Positions 1-8,418 of a stretch of 64,000 bases of DNA are shown here, one piece after another (the stretch's first letter is position 1; each line of letters opens with the position of its first letter). The notes under the pieces were generated by a model. The model did not search any database and was not told the DNA's origin. It was given only the letters and a program-made list of their open reading frames with translations. This stretch comes from Mycobacterium yunnanensis (GTDB lineage Bacteria > Actinomycetota > Actinomycetes > Mycobacteriales > Mycobacteriaceae). The translations under genes were made by a program, and so were the position numbers. The stretch lies in NCBI RefSeq assembly GCF_025823185.1, contig NZ_JACKVK010000008.1, positions 311,565 to 375,564 on the forward strand. Direction: 5' to 3'.

Positions 1-942
1 GTGAGCGATGGTCTCGTAGCTCACCGAGTAGAACGCCGAGAGCCGCTCCACGTCGTAGCGGAAGTTCTCGGCCACGTCGTGAAATTGGCGGTAGGGCAGG
101 ATGGTCGCCGCCGCGAAGTAATTGGCAAGGCCGAGGCGGGCCAGGGTGCGGGACTCCTCGCTGGTGAAGTTTCCGTCCTCGACCAGCGCGTCGATGAGGT
201 CGCCGAACTCGAGGAACGCCAATTCGGCGGCGAGTTTGAAGACGGTCTGTCCCGACGGCAGGTGACCGCCGATCTCCAGGGTCTTGGTGGCGGGGTCGAA
301 GCGATGCAACACCGTGTCGCCCAAGTCGATTCGCTTGACGATGTGGACCCCGTGCACCCGGACGAGGCGGTCGGACAGCTCGGCGGCCAGATCCGCGCGG
401 TTCATTCGCATGCGGACGGTCAGGTCTTCGGCAGCCGTGTCGAGCTCGTGCAGATAGTTCTGCCGTTGGTAGAAGTAGTCGCGCACCTCCTCGTGCGGCA
501 TCGTGATGGAGCCCCAGCCGGAGCTCGATCCCGTGCCGGAGAAGCGGCCCTCGGTGGCCGCAGCCAGTTGCGTGGTGGTCAGTCGGTAGCGCCGGTGCAG
601 GTTGACCATCGCCTGGGCCAGCGCGGGGTGGGCGTTGACGATCTCGGCGACCTCCGACGGCGCCACGTCGACGCCGACGTCGCTGTCCATGGTGACCTCG
701 CGCAGTTCGGCGACCAGCCGGGTGTCGTCCTGGGAGGCGAAGAACGTGGCGTCGACGCCGAACACCTCGGTGATGCGCAGCAGGACGGCGACGGTCAGGG
801 GACGGACGTCGCGTTCGATCTGGTTGAGGTAGCTGGGGGAGATGTCGAGCATCTGGGCCAGGGCGGCCTGACTGAATCCACGCTCGCTGCGAAGCTGCCG
901 CACCCGCGATCCGACGAACGTCTTGGCCACGCCGACCAGCAT
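1..942 (-). CDS. ramB: RamB-type XRE regulator of glyoxylate/acetate genes (3' end outside window)
   Basis: The reverse strand encodes at least 314 residues starting MLVGVAKTFVGSRVRQLRSE and still open at base 1. An N-terminal XRE helix-turn-helix (about residues 5-65, with SQAALAQMLDISPSYLNQIE) is followed by the long IrrE-like/short-chain fatty-acid regulator region (RDYFYQRQNYLHELDTAAED, FGDLIDALVEDGNFTSEESR). This matches the RamB/Rv0465c family, which controls isocitrate lyase in mycobacteria and corynebacteria. It is divergent from the thioesterase gene and lies close to aceA, its known target. The ATG at 940-942 sits next to a perfect inverted repeat (949-971) that could be an autoregulatory operator. 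The C-terminal cysteine-containing part is not in the window. Confidence 0.93.
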   Translation of the reverse strand, partial: MLVGVAKTFVGSRVRQLRSERGFSQAALAQMLDISPSYLNQIERDVRPLTVAVLLRITEVFGVDATFFASQDDTRLVAELREVTMDSDVGVDVAPSEVAEIVNAHPALAQAMVNLHRRYRLTTTQLAAATEGRFSGTGSSSGWGSITMPHEEVRDYFYQRQNYLHELDTAAEDLTVRMRMNRADLAAELSDRLVRVHGVHIVKRIDLGDTVLHRFDPATKTLEIGGHLPSGQTVFKLAAELAFLEFGDLIDALVEDGNFTSEESRTLARLGLANYFAAATILPYRQFHDVAENFRYDVERLSAFYSVSYETIAH

Positions 943-948
943 AATGAG

Positions 949-971
949 CCTGCGAAGGAGACCTTCGCAGG
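949..971. promoter_or_regulatory. Perfect 10-bp inverted repeat at the ramB start, candidate RamB operator
   Basis: CCTGCGAAGG (949-958), a 3-base spacer, then CCTTCGCAGG (962-971). It lies 6 bases upstream of the ramB ATG, overlapping the position of its ribosome binding site. Its core CCTTCGCA recurs twice upstream of aceA (1916-1932), so RamB is the obvious candidate binder. This is inference from position and shared sequence. Confidence 0.5.
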
Positions 972-1038
972 ATTGGCACAGCGAGCTCTCGTGGCAATAT
1001 CTGGTTTCGTGAGCACCGCAGGTCGACCCGTCGCGGGC

Positions 1039-1827
1039 ATGGCGAAGTCGTTGATGCCCGTGCCCGATCCACATCCGGACGTGTTCGACGTCGAGTGGCC
1101 GCTGCGGGTGGCCGACGTCGACCGCACGGGACGGTTGAAGTTCGATGCCGCCACTCGGCACATTCAGGACGTCGGGTCAGATCAACTGCGCGAGATGGGT
1201 TTCGAGGAGACGCATCCGTTGTGGATCGTGCGACGCACCATGATCGACATGGTCGAGCCGATCGTCTTCAAGGACATGCTGCGGTTGCGACGGTGGTGTT
1301 CTGGCACCTCCAACCGGTGGTGCGACATGCGGGTGCGGATCGAAGGCAGGCGGGGCGGCCTCATCGAATCCGAGGCGTTCTGGATCAACATCAACCGCGA
1401 GACCCAGGGTCCGGCGCGCATCTCCGACGACTTCGTCGCGGGGCTGCAGAAGACGACCCCGGTCAACCGCCTGCGATGGAAGGCCTATCTGACCGCAGGT
1501 GCACGTGAGGACGCCGTCGACGTCCGGCCGTACCCCGTGCGCGTCAGCGACATCGACATCTTCGACCACATGAACAACTCGGTGTACTGGAGCGTCGTCG
1601 AGGACTACCTCGCCGAGAAGCCGGATCTGGTGGCCGCACCGCTGCGGGTGACCGTCGAGCACGACCTGCCGGTGGCGCTGGGCGACGATCTCGAGATCCT
1701 CCGCCACGACTACCCCGCCGGCTCGACCGACGCGTTCGGGCCGGACGTCGCGAATCGCACTGTTACGACGCTCACATATGTGGTCGGCGATGAGGTCAAG
1801 GCCGTCGCCAGTCTGTTCGCGCTCTGA
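1039..1827 (+). CDS. Acyl-ACP/acyl-CoA thioesterase-like protein (Rv0466 family)
   Basis: The 262-residue protein begins MAKSLMPVPDPHPDVFDVEW and ends in AVASLFAL. It has the two-hotdog arrangement of FatA-type acyl-ACP thioesterases: an N-terminal half with RHIQDVG and ESEAFWININRETQGPAR, and a C-terminal half with SDIDIFDHMNNSVYW. That last stretch resembles the Asn/His segment used for thioester hydrolysis in the family. It is close to M. tuberculosis Rv0466 throughout. An in-frame GTG at 1009 would add ten residues and could be a leaderless start; the ATG at 1039 was chosen because it aligns with the family start. It lies between divergent ramB and aceA. The natural acyl substrate is not evident. 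Confidence 0.85.
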   Translation: MAKSLMPVPDPHPDVFDVEWPLRVADVDRTGRLKFDAATRHIQDVGSDQLREMGFEETHPLWIVRRTMIDMVEPIVFKDMLRLRRWCSGTSNRWCDMRVRIEGRRGGLIESEAFWININRETQGPARISDDFVAGLQKTTPVNRLRWKAYLTAGAREDAVDVRPYPVRVSDIDIFDHMNNSVYWSVVEDYLAEKPDLVAAPLRVTVEHDLPVALGDDLEILRHDYPAGSTDAFGPDVANRTVTTLTYVVGDEVKAVASLFAL

Positions 1828-1842
1828 ATCGATCGGGTTAAA

Positions 1843-1932
1843 CAGTACGAGCGTACTGACCTGCGCAATTGTGTTACCCCGCGGTAACTTCTGAACCGGT
1901 TCAGTTGGGCAGTTACTTCGCAACCTTCGCAA
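1843..1932. promoter_or_regulatory. aceA upstream control region with three palindromes and a direct repeat
   Basis: Within 90 bases there are CAGTACG-AG-CGTACTG (1843-1858), GTTACC-CCGC-GGTAAC (1873-1888), CTGAACCGGTTCAG (1891-1904) and a direct repeat CTTCGCAA/CTTCGCAA (1916-1923 and 1925-1932). The second has the form GTTAC-N6-GTAAC, like GlnR-type boxes. The direct repeat shares its core with the ramB operator candidate. The region lies 160-250 bases before the aceA ATG and probably integrates several regulators; the proposed binders are inference. Confidence 0.55.
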
Positions 1933-2089
1933 CATGCAAGCAAGGGTTGGCGAAAATTGGCAACTGAAACCGGTGGACCTGCGGCTATGTGCTGTGTCAT
2001 GGTCGTAACAGCAGAGAAGCTAATTGCGCGGTGGCGTTAACAACGGAACGAAGGCAACGTCGCCGGCACTCGTAATCGAAGGAGCCCCG

Positions 2090-3376
2090 ATGTCCACCGT
2101 TGGCACGCCGAAGTCGCCCGAACAGATCCAGCACGACTGGGACAACAACCCTCGCTGGAAGGGCATCACCCGCAACTACACCCCGGAGGACGTCGTCGCG
2201 CTGCAGGGACACGTCGTCGAGGAGAGCACGCTGGCCCGCCGCGGTGCCGAGGTGCTGTGGGAGCAGCTCCACGACATGGACTACGTCAACTCGCTGGGCG
2301 CCCTGACCGGCAACCAGGCCGTGCAGCAGGTGCGCGCCGGCCTCAAGGCCATCTACCTGTCGGGTTGGCAGGTCGCCGGTGACGCGAACCTGTCCGGTCA
2401 CACCTACCCCGACCAGAGCCTGTACCCGGCCAACTCGGTGCCGCAGGTCGTCCGTCGCATCAACAACGCCCTGCTTCGCGCCGACCAGATCGCCAAGGTC
2501 GAGGGTGACCGCTCCGTCGAGAACTGGCTCGCCCCGATCGTCGCCGACGGCGAGGCCGGCTTCGGTGGTGCGCTGAACGTCTACGAGCTGCAGAAGGCCA
2601 TGATCGCCGCCGGCGTCGCCGGATCGCACTGGGAAGACCAGCTCGCCTCGGAGAAGAAGTGCGGCCACCTCGGTGGCAAGGTCCTCATCCCGACCCAGCA
2701 GCACATCCGCACGCTGACCTCGGCCCGTCTCGCGGCCGACGTCGCCGACGTCCCCACCCTGGTGATCGCGCGCACCGACGCCGAGGCCGCCACGCTCATC
2801 ACCTCCGACGTCGACGACCGCGACAAGCCGTTCGTCACCGGTGAGCGCACCTCCGAGGGCTTCTACCACGTGAAGAACGGCCTCGAGCCCTGCATCGCCC
2901 GCGCCAAGGCCTACGCGCCCTACTCCGACCTCATCTGGATGGAGACCGGCACCCCGGACCTGGAGCTGGCCAGGAAGTTCGCCGAAGGCGTCAAGAGCGA
3001 GTTCCCCGACCAGATGCTGGCCTACAACTGCAGCCCGTCGTTCAACTGGAAGCAGCACTTGGACGACGCAACCATCGCGAAGTTCCAGAACGAGCTGGGC
3101 GCAATGGGATTCAAGTTCCAGTTCATCACCCTCGCCGGCTTCCACGCCCTGAACTACTCGATGTTCGATCTGGCCCACGGCTACGCCCGCAACCAGATGA
3201 GCGCCTACGTCGAGCTGCAGGAGCGCGAGTTCGCCGCCGAGGAGCGCGGTTACACCGCCACGAAGCACCAGCGTGAGGTTGGCGCCGGCTACTTCGACCG
3301 GATCGCCACCACCGTGGACCCGACCTCGTCGACCACCGCTCTCGCGGGTTCGACCGAAGAGGGCCAGTTCCACTAG
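2090..3376 (+). CDS. aceA: Isocitrate lyase (glyoxylate shunt)
   Basis: This 428-residue protein cleaves isocitrate to succinate and glyoxylate in the cytosol, allowing growth on acetate and fatty acids, and in mycobacteria it also works as methylisocitrate lyase. The signature KKCGHLGG places the catalytic Cys at residue 191. The N-terminal [17 protein letters not shown] and the C-terminal [12 protein letters not shown]...EEGQFH are typical of the short (Icl1) class. The ATG at 2090 has a GAAGGAG ribosome binding site just upstream. It is followed by a strong hairpin terminator and then fadB2. The long leader with several palindromes suggests tight carbon- or nitrogen-source control, with RamB encoded 1.1 kb away. 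Confidence 0.98.
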   Translation: MSTVGTPKSPEQIQHDWDNNPRWKGITRNYTPEDVVALQGHVVEESTLARRGAEVLWEQLHDMDYVNSLGALTGNQAVQQVRAGLKAIYLSGWQVAGDANLSGHTYPDQSLYPANSVPQVVRRINNALLRADQIAKVEGDRSVENWLAPIVADGEAGFGGALNVYELQKAMIAAGVAGSHWEDQLASEKKCGHLGGKVLIPTQQHIRTLTSARLAADVADVPTLVIARTDAEAATLITSDVDDRDKPFVTGERTSEGFYHVKNGLEPCIARAKAYAPYSDLIWMETGTPDLELARKFAEGVKSEFPDQMLAYNCSPSFNWKQHLDDATIAKFQNELGAMGFKFQFITLAGFHALNYSMFDLAHGYARNQMSAYVELQEREFAAEERGYTATKHQREVGAGYFDRIATTVDPTSSTTALAGSTEEGQFH

Positions 3377-3393
3377 CAGTTCGGCTGCGCGAG

Positions 3394-3443
3394 CAGACAC
3401 AAAAGTGCCCGGCACCTCGGCGTGTCGGGCACTTTTGCGTCTG
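3394..3443 (+). terminator. Hairpin terminator after aceA
   Basis: An 18-base arm (3394-3411) pairs with 3426-3443 with one mismatch, around a 14-base loop. The arms contain CAAAAGTGCCCG and CGGGCACTTTTG, so a T run follows the GC-rich stem in the + direction (and likewise on the other strand). It separates aceA from fadB2 and looks like a factor-independent terminator. Confidence 0.75.
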
Positions 3444-3469
3444 TTCGCCAATAGGGAAGGATTCCTGGC

Positions 3470-4327
3470 GTGACCAATATCGAACGAGTAGGCGTCGTCG
3501 GCGCGGGCCAGATGGGCGCAGGCATCGCGGAGGTGTCCCTGCGTGCTGGCGTCGACGTGCGCATCTACGAGCCCACCGAGGCCTTGGTGGAGGCCGGCCG
3601 CGACCGCATCGTGAAGTCCCTCGAACGCGGGGTCAGCCGCGGCAAACTCACCGAAGCGGAGCGTGACGAGGCGCTGGGACGCCTCAGCGTCGCCACCGAC
3701 GTCGCCGACCTGGCCGACCGCCAACTGGTGGTCGAGGCCATCGTCGAGGACGCGGCCGTCAAGGCCACGGTGTTCGCGCAGCTCGACGAGGCGATCACCG
3801 ATCCCGACGCGGTGTTGGCGTCGAACACCTCCAGCATCCCGATCATGAAGATCGCCGCGGCGACGAAGAATCCGAGTCGCGTGCTGGGGCTGCACTTCTT
3901 CAACCCGGTGCCGGTGCTCCCGCTGGTGGAGCTGGTGCCGACGCTGGTGACCGCCGACGCGGCACTGGAGCGCGTCGCCCAGTTCGCGGGTGAGACGCTG
4001 CGCAAGAAGGTCGTGCGGTGCACCGACCGCTCCGGCTTCGTCGTCAACGCGCTGCTGGTGCCCTACCTGCTGGCGGCGATCCGGATGGCCGAGGCCGGCG
4101 TGGCCACCGTCGAGGACATCGACACCGCGGTCGTCGCCGGGTTGTCGCATCCGATGGGCCCGCTGAAGCTGAGCGACCTCGTCGGGCTCGACACGCTCAA
4201 GCTCATCGCGGACTCGATGTTCACCGAGTTCAAGGAGCCGCTCTACGGACCGCCGCCGCTGCTGCAGCGGATGGTCGAGGCCGGCCAGCTCGGCAAGAAG
4301 AGCGGCCAGGGCTTCTACACCTACTGA
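3470..4327 (+). CDS. fadB2: 3-hydroxybutyryl-CoA dehydrogenase
   Basis: The 285-residue protein interconverts 3-hydroxyacyl-CoA (short chain) and acetoacetyl-CoA with NAD(P)H, in beta-oxidation or the butanoate pathway. A Rossmann GAGQMG (11-16) opens the N-terminal NAD domain. The HFFNPVPVLPLVEL segment carries the catalytic His, and the C-terminal domain includes LSHPMGPLKLSDLVGLD and ends GQGFYTY, all standard for this single-domain-pair family. The GTG start at 3470 has a GGGAAGGA site 9 bases upstream. It sits directly after aceA, as in M. tuberculosis (Rv0468), a functional pairing for fatty-acid use. The tubercle-bacillus neighbour umaA is absent. Confidence 0.93.
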   Translation: MTNIERVGVVGAGQMGAGIAEVSLRAGVDVRIYEPTEALVEAGRDRIVKSLERGVSRGKLTEAERDEALGRLSVATDVADLADRQLVVEAIVEDAAVKATVFAQLDEAITDPDAVLASNTSSIPIMKIAAATKNPSRVLGLHFFNPVPVLPLVELVPTLVTADAALERVAQFAGETLRKKVVRCTDRSGFVVNALLVPYLLAAIRMAEAGVATVEDIDTAVVAGLSHPMGPLKLSDLVGLDTLKLIADSMFTEFKEPLYGPPPLLQRMVEAGQLGKKSGQGFYTY

Positions 4328-4335
4328 TCTCGGCG

Positions 4336-4395
4336 CCGACACTACGGTTGTTGACCTAAATCCCGGAAGAACGCGCAACAACCGTCGTCTCGGCG
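4336..4395. repeat. Hairpin repeat, copy 1 (fadB2 3' side)
   Basis: A 54-bp sequence (4342-4395) opens with CTACGGTTGTTG, contains CAACAACCGT and ends with CTCGGCG. With upstream bases it forms a 20-bp stem with two mismatches around a loop of about 20 bases. Copy 2 at 5285-5339 matches it along its whole length, loop included, apart from a few substitutions and one indel. The two copies bracket the endonuclease-like pseudogene. It may also act as a terminator for fadB2. Confidence 0.7.
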
Positions 4396-4439
4396 CATCG
4401 GAATGGAACCAAACGACGCGATCGTGCGCCTAACAAGGT

Positions 4440-5297
4440 GTGGACGACCTCCTCTTGGCGACCGAAGCCATCGCGGCCGGACGCGTGACGCGAAACGACC
4501 TTCGCCGTCGATACGTCAAGGTGCACCGCAACGTCTACGCGCGGCGCGGCGTGGAACTGACGGCCCGCGACCGAGCGATGGCGGCGTGGCTGTGGTCGGG
4601 GCGGGAGGCAGTCTTGGTGGGGCAATCCGCGGCCGCCCTGCTGGGCACCAAGTGGATATCCGCCGAGGAGCCGGCCGAAGTCGCCAGAGTCAGGTACCCC
4701 TCTCCGCCGGGAATCGTGGTGCGCAGCGGTGTGATCGACGACCGCGATGTCCAGCGCATCGGCGATCTGGCGTGCACGGGCGTGGCCCGGACGGCCTACG
4801 ACATCGGTCGCCGGACTTCCTTGGACCGGGCGGTGATGCGCATCGATGCGCTGCTCAACAGGACCCGCGTGCCGGTGTCCGCAGTGGATGCCGTCGCCGA
4901 GCGGTACCCAGGCGCGCGCGGCATTCGAACCCTGCGGCGGGCTCTCGCGCTGGTCGACTCGGGAGCCGAGTCGCCGCAGGAGACAACCCTGCGACTGGTG
5001 CTGGTGCGGTCGGGATTGCCGCGGCCGCAGACCCAGGTCCCGGTCCTCGATCAGCGCGGCCGGGTCGTGCGACGCGTCGACCTGGGGTGGCCGCAGTGGT
5101 TGGTCGGCGTCGAATACGACGGCGCGCACCATTTCACCGACGCCGGCCAGTAAGCCGACGACATCGAGCGTCTCGAGTTCCTGGCCGCGCGCGGGTGGAC
5201 CATCGTGCGGGTGAGCTCTCGCCAATTGCGTGCGCAGCGGCCGGCGGTCGTCGCACGGGTGCGAGCGGCGTTGGCATCGCGAGGCTACGGTTGTTGA
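4440..5297 (+). pseudogene. Broken mycobacterial DUF559/AbiEi-like endonuclease-fold gene (internal stop)
   Basis: The frame opens at GTG 4440 (MDDLLLATEAIAAGRVTRND) and runs 237 codons to a TAA at 5151-5153. The same frame then continues with ADDIERLEFLAARGWTIVRV to a TGA at 5295, the usual C-terminus of this family. The N-terminal part resembles AbiEi-type winged-helix regions. The C-terminal part has RRVDLGWP and VGVEYDGAHHF, the Asp and Glu of a Vsr/DUF559 PD-(D/E)XK nuclease fold. The stop removes the last 47 residues, including the final fold elements. Many paralogues exist across mycobacteria, their function unknown. A sequencing error at one base is possible. It is flanked by the hairpin repeats. 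Confidence 0.75.
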
Positions 5298-5339
5298 TTC
5301 AAATCCCGGGATGAACGCGCAACAACCGTAGTCTCGGCG
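5281..5339. repeat. Hairpin repeat, copy 2 (pseudogene/ppk2 junction)
   Basis: A 55-bp sequence (5285-5339) with perfect 12-bp arms CTACGGTTGTTG and CAACAACCGTAG; the stem extends to 17 bp with one G-U pair. It matches copy 1 closely, including the loop AAATCCCGG...GAACGCG. It covers the last codons of the broken frame and ends 3 bases before the ppk2 stop, so it can serve as a bidirectional terminator between convergent genes. Confidence 0.7.
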
Positions 5340-5342
5340 AGA

Positions 5343-6215
5343 TCAAGCCGACTTCAGCCGCTTCTTCTCCGCCTCGATGTCGAAGTCGGCTGGCGGCCAA
5401 GACAAGTCGAGCCCTTCCAGCGCCTCGATGAGCAGCTCGGTGACGGCGAGGCGGGCATACCACTTGTGGTCGGACGGGATGACGTGCCACGGGGCGACGT
5501 CGGTCGAGGTGCGTTCGAGCATGGCCTGATACGCCTCCTGGTAGCGCGGCCAGAGCATGCGTTCGTCGACGTCGGCGGGGTTGTACTTCCAGTACTTGTC
5601 GGGCCGTTCGAGACGTTTGGTGAGCCGCTTCTTCTGCTCGTCGAGCGAGACGAACATGGCCACCTTGACGATGCTCGTGCCGTCGAGGGCGAGGCGCTTC
5701 TCGAAGTCGTTGATCGTGTCGTAGCGGGTGCTCCACACCTCGGGGGCCACCAGGTCGTGCACGCGGACGATCAGCACGTCCTCGTAGTGCGAGCGGTCGA
5801 ATACGCCGATGTGCCCGGGCGTGGGCAGCTTGCGCTCGATGCGCCACAGGAAGTCGTGCGCCAGCTCCTCATCGGTCGGCTTGCCGAAGTTGGCGTACTG
5901 AATGCCTTGTGGATTGCCTGCCCCGACAACGTGTTTGACGATGCCGCCCTTACCGGCGGTGTCCATGCCCTGCAGCACCAGCAACACCTTGCGGTTGTCA
6001 CCGGCCAGGCTGTTGGCGTAGAGCATCTCCTGCAACTCGGCGAACCGCTCGGCACGCTCGAGCAGCAGATCGGGTGCGTCGGCCTTGCTGCCCGAGAAGC
6101 CGGGCGTGGAATCGGTGTCGATGGCGGCGACGGAGTCGCCCGGTTTGAACGCCAGATGGACGTGCGGTTCGTGGGTCCACAGCTCGGGCAGGTCGTCAGT
6201 CACGACCTCAGTCAA
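5343..6215 (-). CDS. ppk2: Polyphosphate:nucleotide phosphotransferase, PPK2 family
   Basis: The 290-residue protein transfers phosphate between polyphosphate and nucleoside mono- or diphosphates. It has a P-loop GMDTAGKGG (83-91) and a lid/Walker B region with VFDRSHYEDVLIVRV, both typical of one-domain PPK2 enzymes, and the KYWKYNPADVDER and WHVIPSDHKWYARLAV segments. The start appears to be TTG at 6215, overlapping the madR stop by 8 bases (TTGACTGA); a downstream GTG is an alternative. Coupling to madR suggests co-transcription. Whether it prefers AMP, ADP or GDP cannot be read from the sequence. Confidence 0.9.
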   Translation of the reverse strand: MTEVVTDDLPELWTHEPHVHLAFKPGDSVAAIDTDSTPGFSGSKADAPDLLLERAERFAELQEMLYANSLAGDNRKVLLVLQGMDTAGKGGIVKHVVGAGNPQGIQYANFGKPTDEELAHDFLWRIERKLPTPGHIGVFDRSHYEDVLIVRVHDLVAPEVWSTRYDTINDFEKRLALDGTSIVKVAMFVSLDEQKKRLTKRLERPDKYWKYNPADVDERMLWPRYQEAYQAMLERTSTDVAPWHVIPSDHKWYARLAVTELLIEALEGLDLSWPPADFDIEAEKKRLKSA

Positions 6216-6912
6216 GCAGGCGCGGTGGCAATGACGGGGACGGATGGGGTGCCGAGTTGAACTTCTCCAGCGATCCGTTGGCTTCGACGATGCCGCGCAG
6301 CGCGTTCCACGACAGCATCGTGAGGTAGTCGATGAGTTCGTCGGCCGTCATCCGGGGATGTGACATCCAGGAGTGCGTGGCCAACTGCACGCCGCCGACG
6401 ATCATGAACGCCCACGGCTGCGCGCCGCGGGTGTCCATGCCCGCCTCGGCCATGCGCCGCCGCAGCATGACGCCGAGCATGCGCGCGATGATCTGTTCGG
6501 AGTCGGCGACGGCCTTGCTCTTGCTGGCCGAACTGTTGGCCATCACGAACGGGTAGATCTCGGGCTCGGCGGCGACGGTGGCAACGTAGACGCGGATGAT
6601 CTCTCGCGTCAGGTCGTAGCCGTCGAGGTTCGCGGTCAGCGCCGCGGCCATGTTGGGAATCAGCGTGGTCTGGGCGAATCGCATCATCACCGCGGTGGTG
6701 AGGTCGTTCTTGTCGACGAAGTAGCGGTACAGCACCGTCTTGGAGACACCGATCTCCGCGGCGATCTCGTCCATGCTGACGTTGCTGCCACGGATGCGGA
6801 TGGCGTCGAGCGTGCCGTCGACCAGCTCGTTGCGTCGGTCGACCTTGTGTTGATGCCAGCGCCGCTTGCGACCGTCGGTCTTAGCCGGCCCGGCCGGGGT
6901 CTGCTGTGCCAC
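6208..6912 (-). CDS. madR: TetR-family regulator, MadR (Rv0472c) homologue
   Basis: The 234-residue protein has an N-terminal basic arm, a TetR helix-turn-helix (about 40-85: VSMDEIAAEIGVSKTVLYRYFVDKNDL) and a ligand domain with AEPEIYPFVMANSSASKSK and PWAFMIVGGVQLATHSWMSH. This matches Rv0472c, reported as MadR, an acyl-CoA-responsive repressor of the mycolate desaturases desA1/desA2. Those targets are not in this window. It starts at GTG 6912, is divergent from the DUF445 gene and is coupled to ppk2 downstream. The name rests on recognised sequence and position. Confidence 0.88.
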   Translation of the reverse strand: MAQQTPAGPAKTDGRKRRWHQHKVDRRNELVDGTLDAIRIRGSNVSMDEIAAEIGVSKTVLYRYFVDKNDLTTAVMMRFAQTTLIPNMAAALTANLDGYDLTREIIRVYVATVAAEPEIYPFVMANSSASKSKAVADSEQIIARMLGVMLRRRMAEAGMDTRGAQPWAFMIVGGVQLATHSWMSHPRMTADELIDYLTMLSWNALRGIVEANGSLEKFNSAPHPSPSLPPRLLD

Positions 6913-6998
6913 TTCCGCCGTAATCCGTTCCCTCGTTCCGCATAGATGATACGGCCGAATTCGCTCGTTGCCCGGGACGGGGACGAGCCCGCGGGGAC

Positions 6999-8321
6999 AT
7001 GCAGGATGATGGTGGTGTGGTGACCACGTCCGGCCAGCGGCCGAGCTTTGCAGAATCGATCGCCGGTGCCGACACGAGTGCCGATGCCGAACGTCGCCGC
7101 GGGCTGCGCAGGATGAAGGCCGTCGCCCTGAGCTTCCTGCTCGGCGCGACGGCGATCTTCCTGGTGTCCACCTGGGCGCAGTCCCAGGGGGCCGCCGGCT
7201 GGGTCGGCTATGTACGGGCTGCGGCCGAGGCCGGGATGGTGGGCGCGCTGGCCGACTGGTTTGCCGTCACCGCCCTGTTCAAGCACCCGTTGGGCATCCC
7301 GATCCCGCACACCGCGATCATCAAGCGCAAGAAGGATCAGCTCGGCGAGGGCCTCGGCGACTTCGTGCGGGAGAACTTCATGTCGCCGGAGGTGATCGCG
7401 ACCAAGGTGAACGACGCCAACGTCGCCGAGCGCACCGGCAAGTGGCTGGCCGACTCACGCAACGCCGAGCGGGTGGCCGCGGAGGCGTCGACCGCATTGC
7501 GGGTGCTCGTCGAGATGCTGCGCGACGAGGACGTCCAGCAGGTGCTCGACAAGATGATCGTCAAGCGGATCGGACAGCCGCAGTGGGGTCCGCCGGTCGG
7601 CCGGGTGCTCTCGAGCATGCTGGCCGAGCATCGGCAGGAGGCGCTGCTGCAGCTGCTGGCCGACCGTGCCTTCGAGTGGTCGTTGAACGCCGACGAGATC
7701 ATCGAGCGCGTCATCGAACGCGATTCGCCGACGTGGACGCCGAGGTGGGTCGACGGTCTGGTCGGTGACCGCATCCACCGCGAGTTGATGGACTTCACCG
7801 ACAAGGTGCGCCGCAACCCCGACCACGAGCTGCGCAAGTCGGCGACGAAGTTCCTGTTCGAGTTCGCTGACGACCTGCAGAACGACGAGGCGACCATCGC
7901 CCGCGCCGAGAAGGTCAAGGACCAGATCATGGCCCGCGACGAGGTGGCCAAGGCCGCGGAGACGGCGTGGGGTACCGCCAAGCGCATCTTCATGGAGTCC
8001 GTCGACGACCCGACGTCGACGCTGCGCACCCGCATCGCCGACTCGGTGGTGCACATCGGCGAATCGCTGAGGGACGATCCGCAGCTGCGCGACAAGGTCG
8101 ACAAGTGGATCGTCAGGGCCGCTCAGCACCTCGTCGCCCAGTATGGGACGGAGATCACAGCGATCATCACCGAGACCATCGAGCGATGGGATGCCGACGA
8201 GGCGAGCAAGCGGATCGAGCTCCATGTGGGTCGTGACCTGCAGTTCATCCGGATCAACGGCACCGTGGTGGGTTCGCTCGCGGGGTTGATCATCTACTCG
8301 GTGGCCCAGATTCTGTTCTGA
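6999..8321 (+). CDS. DUF445 membrane-anchored protein (Rv0473 family)
   Basis: A protein of about 440 residues of the DUF445 family. One membrane segment follows the N-terminus (MKAVALSFLLGATAIFLVS), then the family signature GWVGYVRAAAEAGMVGALAD, WFAVTALFKHPLGIPIPHTA and KKDQLGEGLGDFVRENF, a long charged helical region, and a C-terminal membrane segment VVGSLAGLIIYSVAQILF. The start is uncertain: ATG 6999 and GTGs at 7017 and 7020 are all in frame. The function of DUF445 proteins is not known; the topology suggests a large coiled cytoplasmic or periplasmic section held at both ends in the membrane. Confidence 0.87.
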   Translation: MQDDGGVVTTSGQRPSFAESIAGADTSADAERRRGLRRMKAVALSFLLGATAIFLVSTWAQSQGAAGWVGYVRAAAEAGMVGALADWFAVTALFKHPLGIPIPHTAIIKRKKDQLGEGLGDFVRENFMSPEVIATKVNDANVAERTGKWLADSRNAERVAAEASTALRVLVEMLRDEDVQQVLDKMIVKRIGQPQWGPPVGRVLSSMLAEHRQEALLQLLADRAFEWSLNADEIIERVIERDSPTWTPRWVDGLVGDRIHRELMDFTDKVRRNPDHELRKSATKFLFEFADDLQNDEATIARAEKVKDQIMARDEVAKAAETAWGTAKRIFMESVDDPTSTLRTRIADSVVHIGESLRDDPQLRDKVDKWIVRAAQHLVAQYGTEITAIITETIERWDADEASKRIELHVGRDLQFIRINGTVVGSLAGLIIYSVAQILF

Positions 8322-8418
8322 TCCACCGCCAAGCGCTAACAAGTGCTTGCAATAGCTAGCACCCCGTCCTACCGTTGTGTTCGAAGCAATCCCTGGCCCA
8401 ACGCGAAGGGGGACGGAC

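Noticed and set aside
1..1038. A long open reading frame on the + strand continuing upstream of the thioesterase
   Set aside because: It is the reverse of ramB; composition is Val/Gly/Arg-rich with no recognisable domain, and the reverse strand gives a well-known family.
3394..3443. Strong inverted repeat after aceA as a possible insertion-element end
   Set aside because: Single copy, located directly after a stop codon with A/T runs at both ends; a terminator is sufficient.
1997..4381. A 794-codon open frame on the - strand opposite aceA and fadB2
   Set aside because: Antisense shadow caused by high-GC third positions; the + strand encodes two complete, recognisable enzymes.
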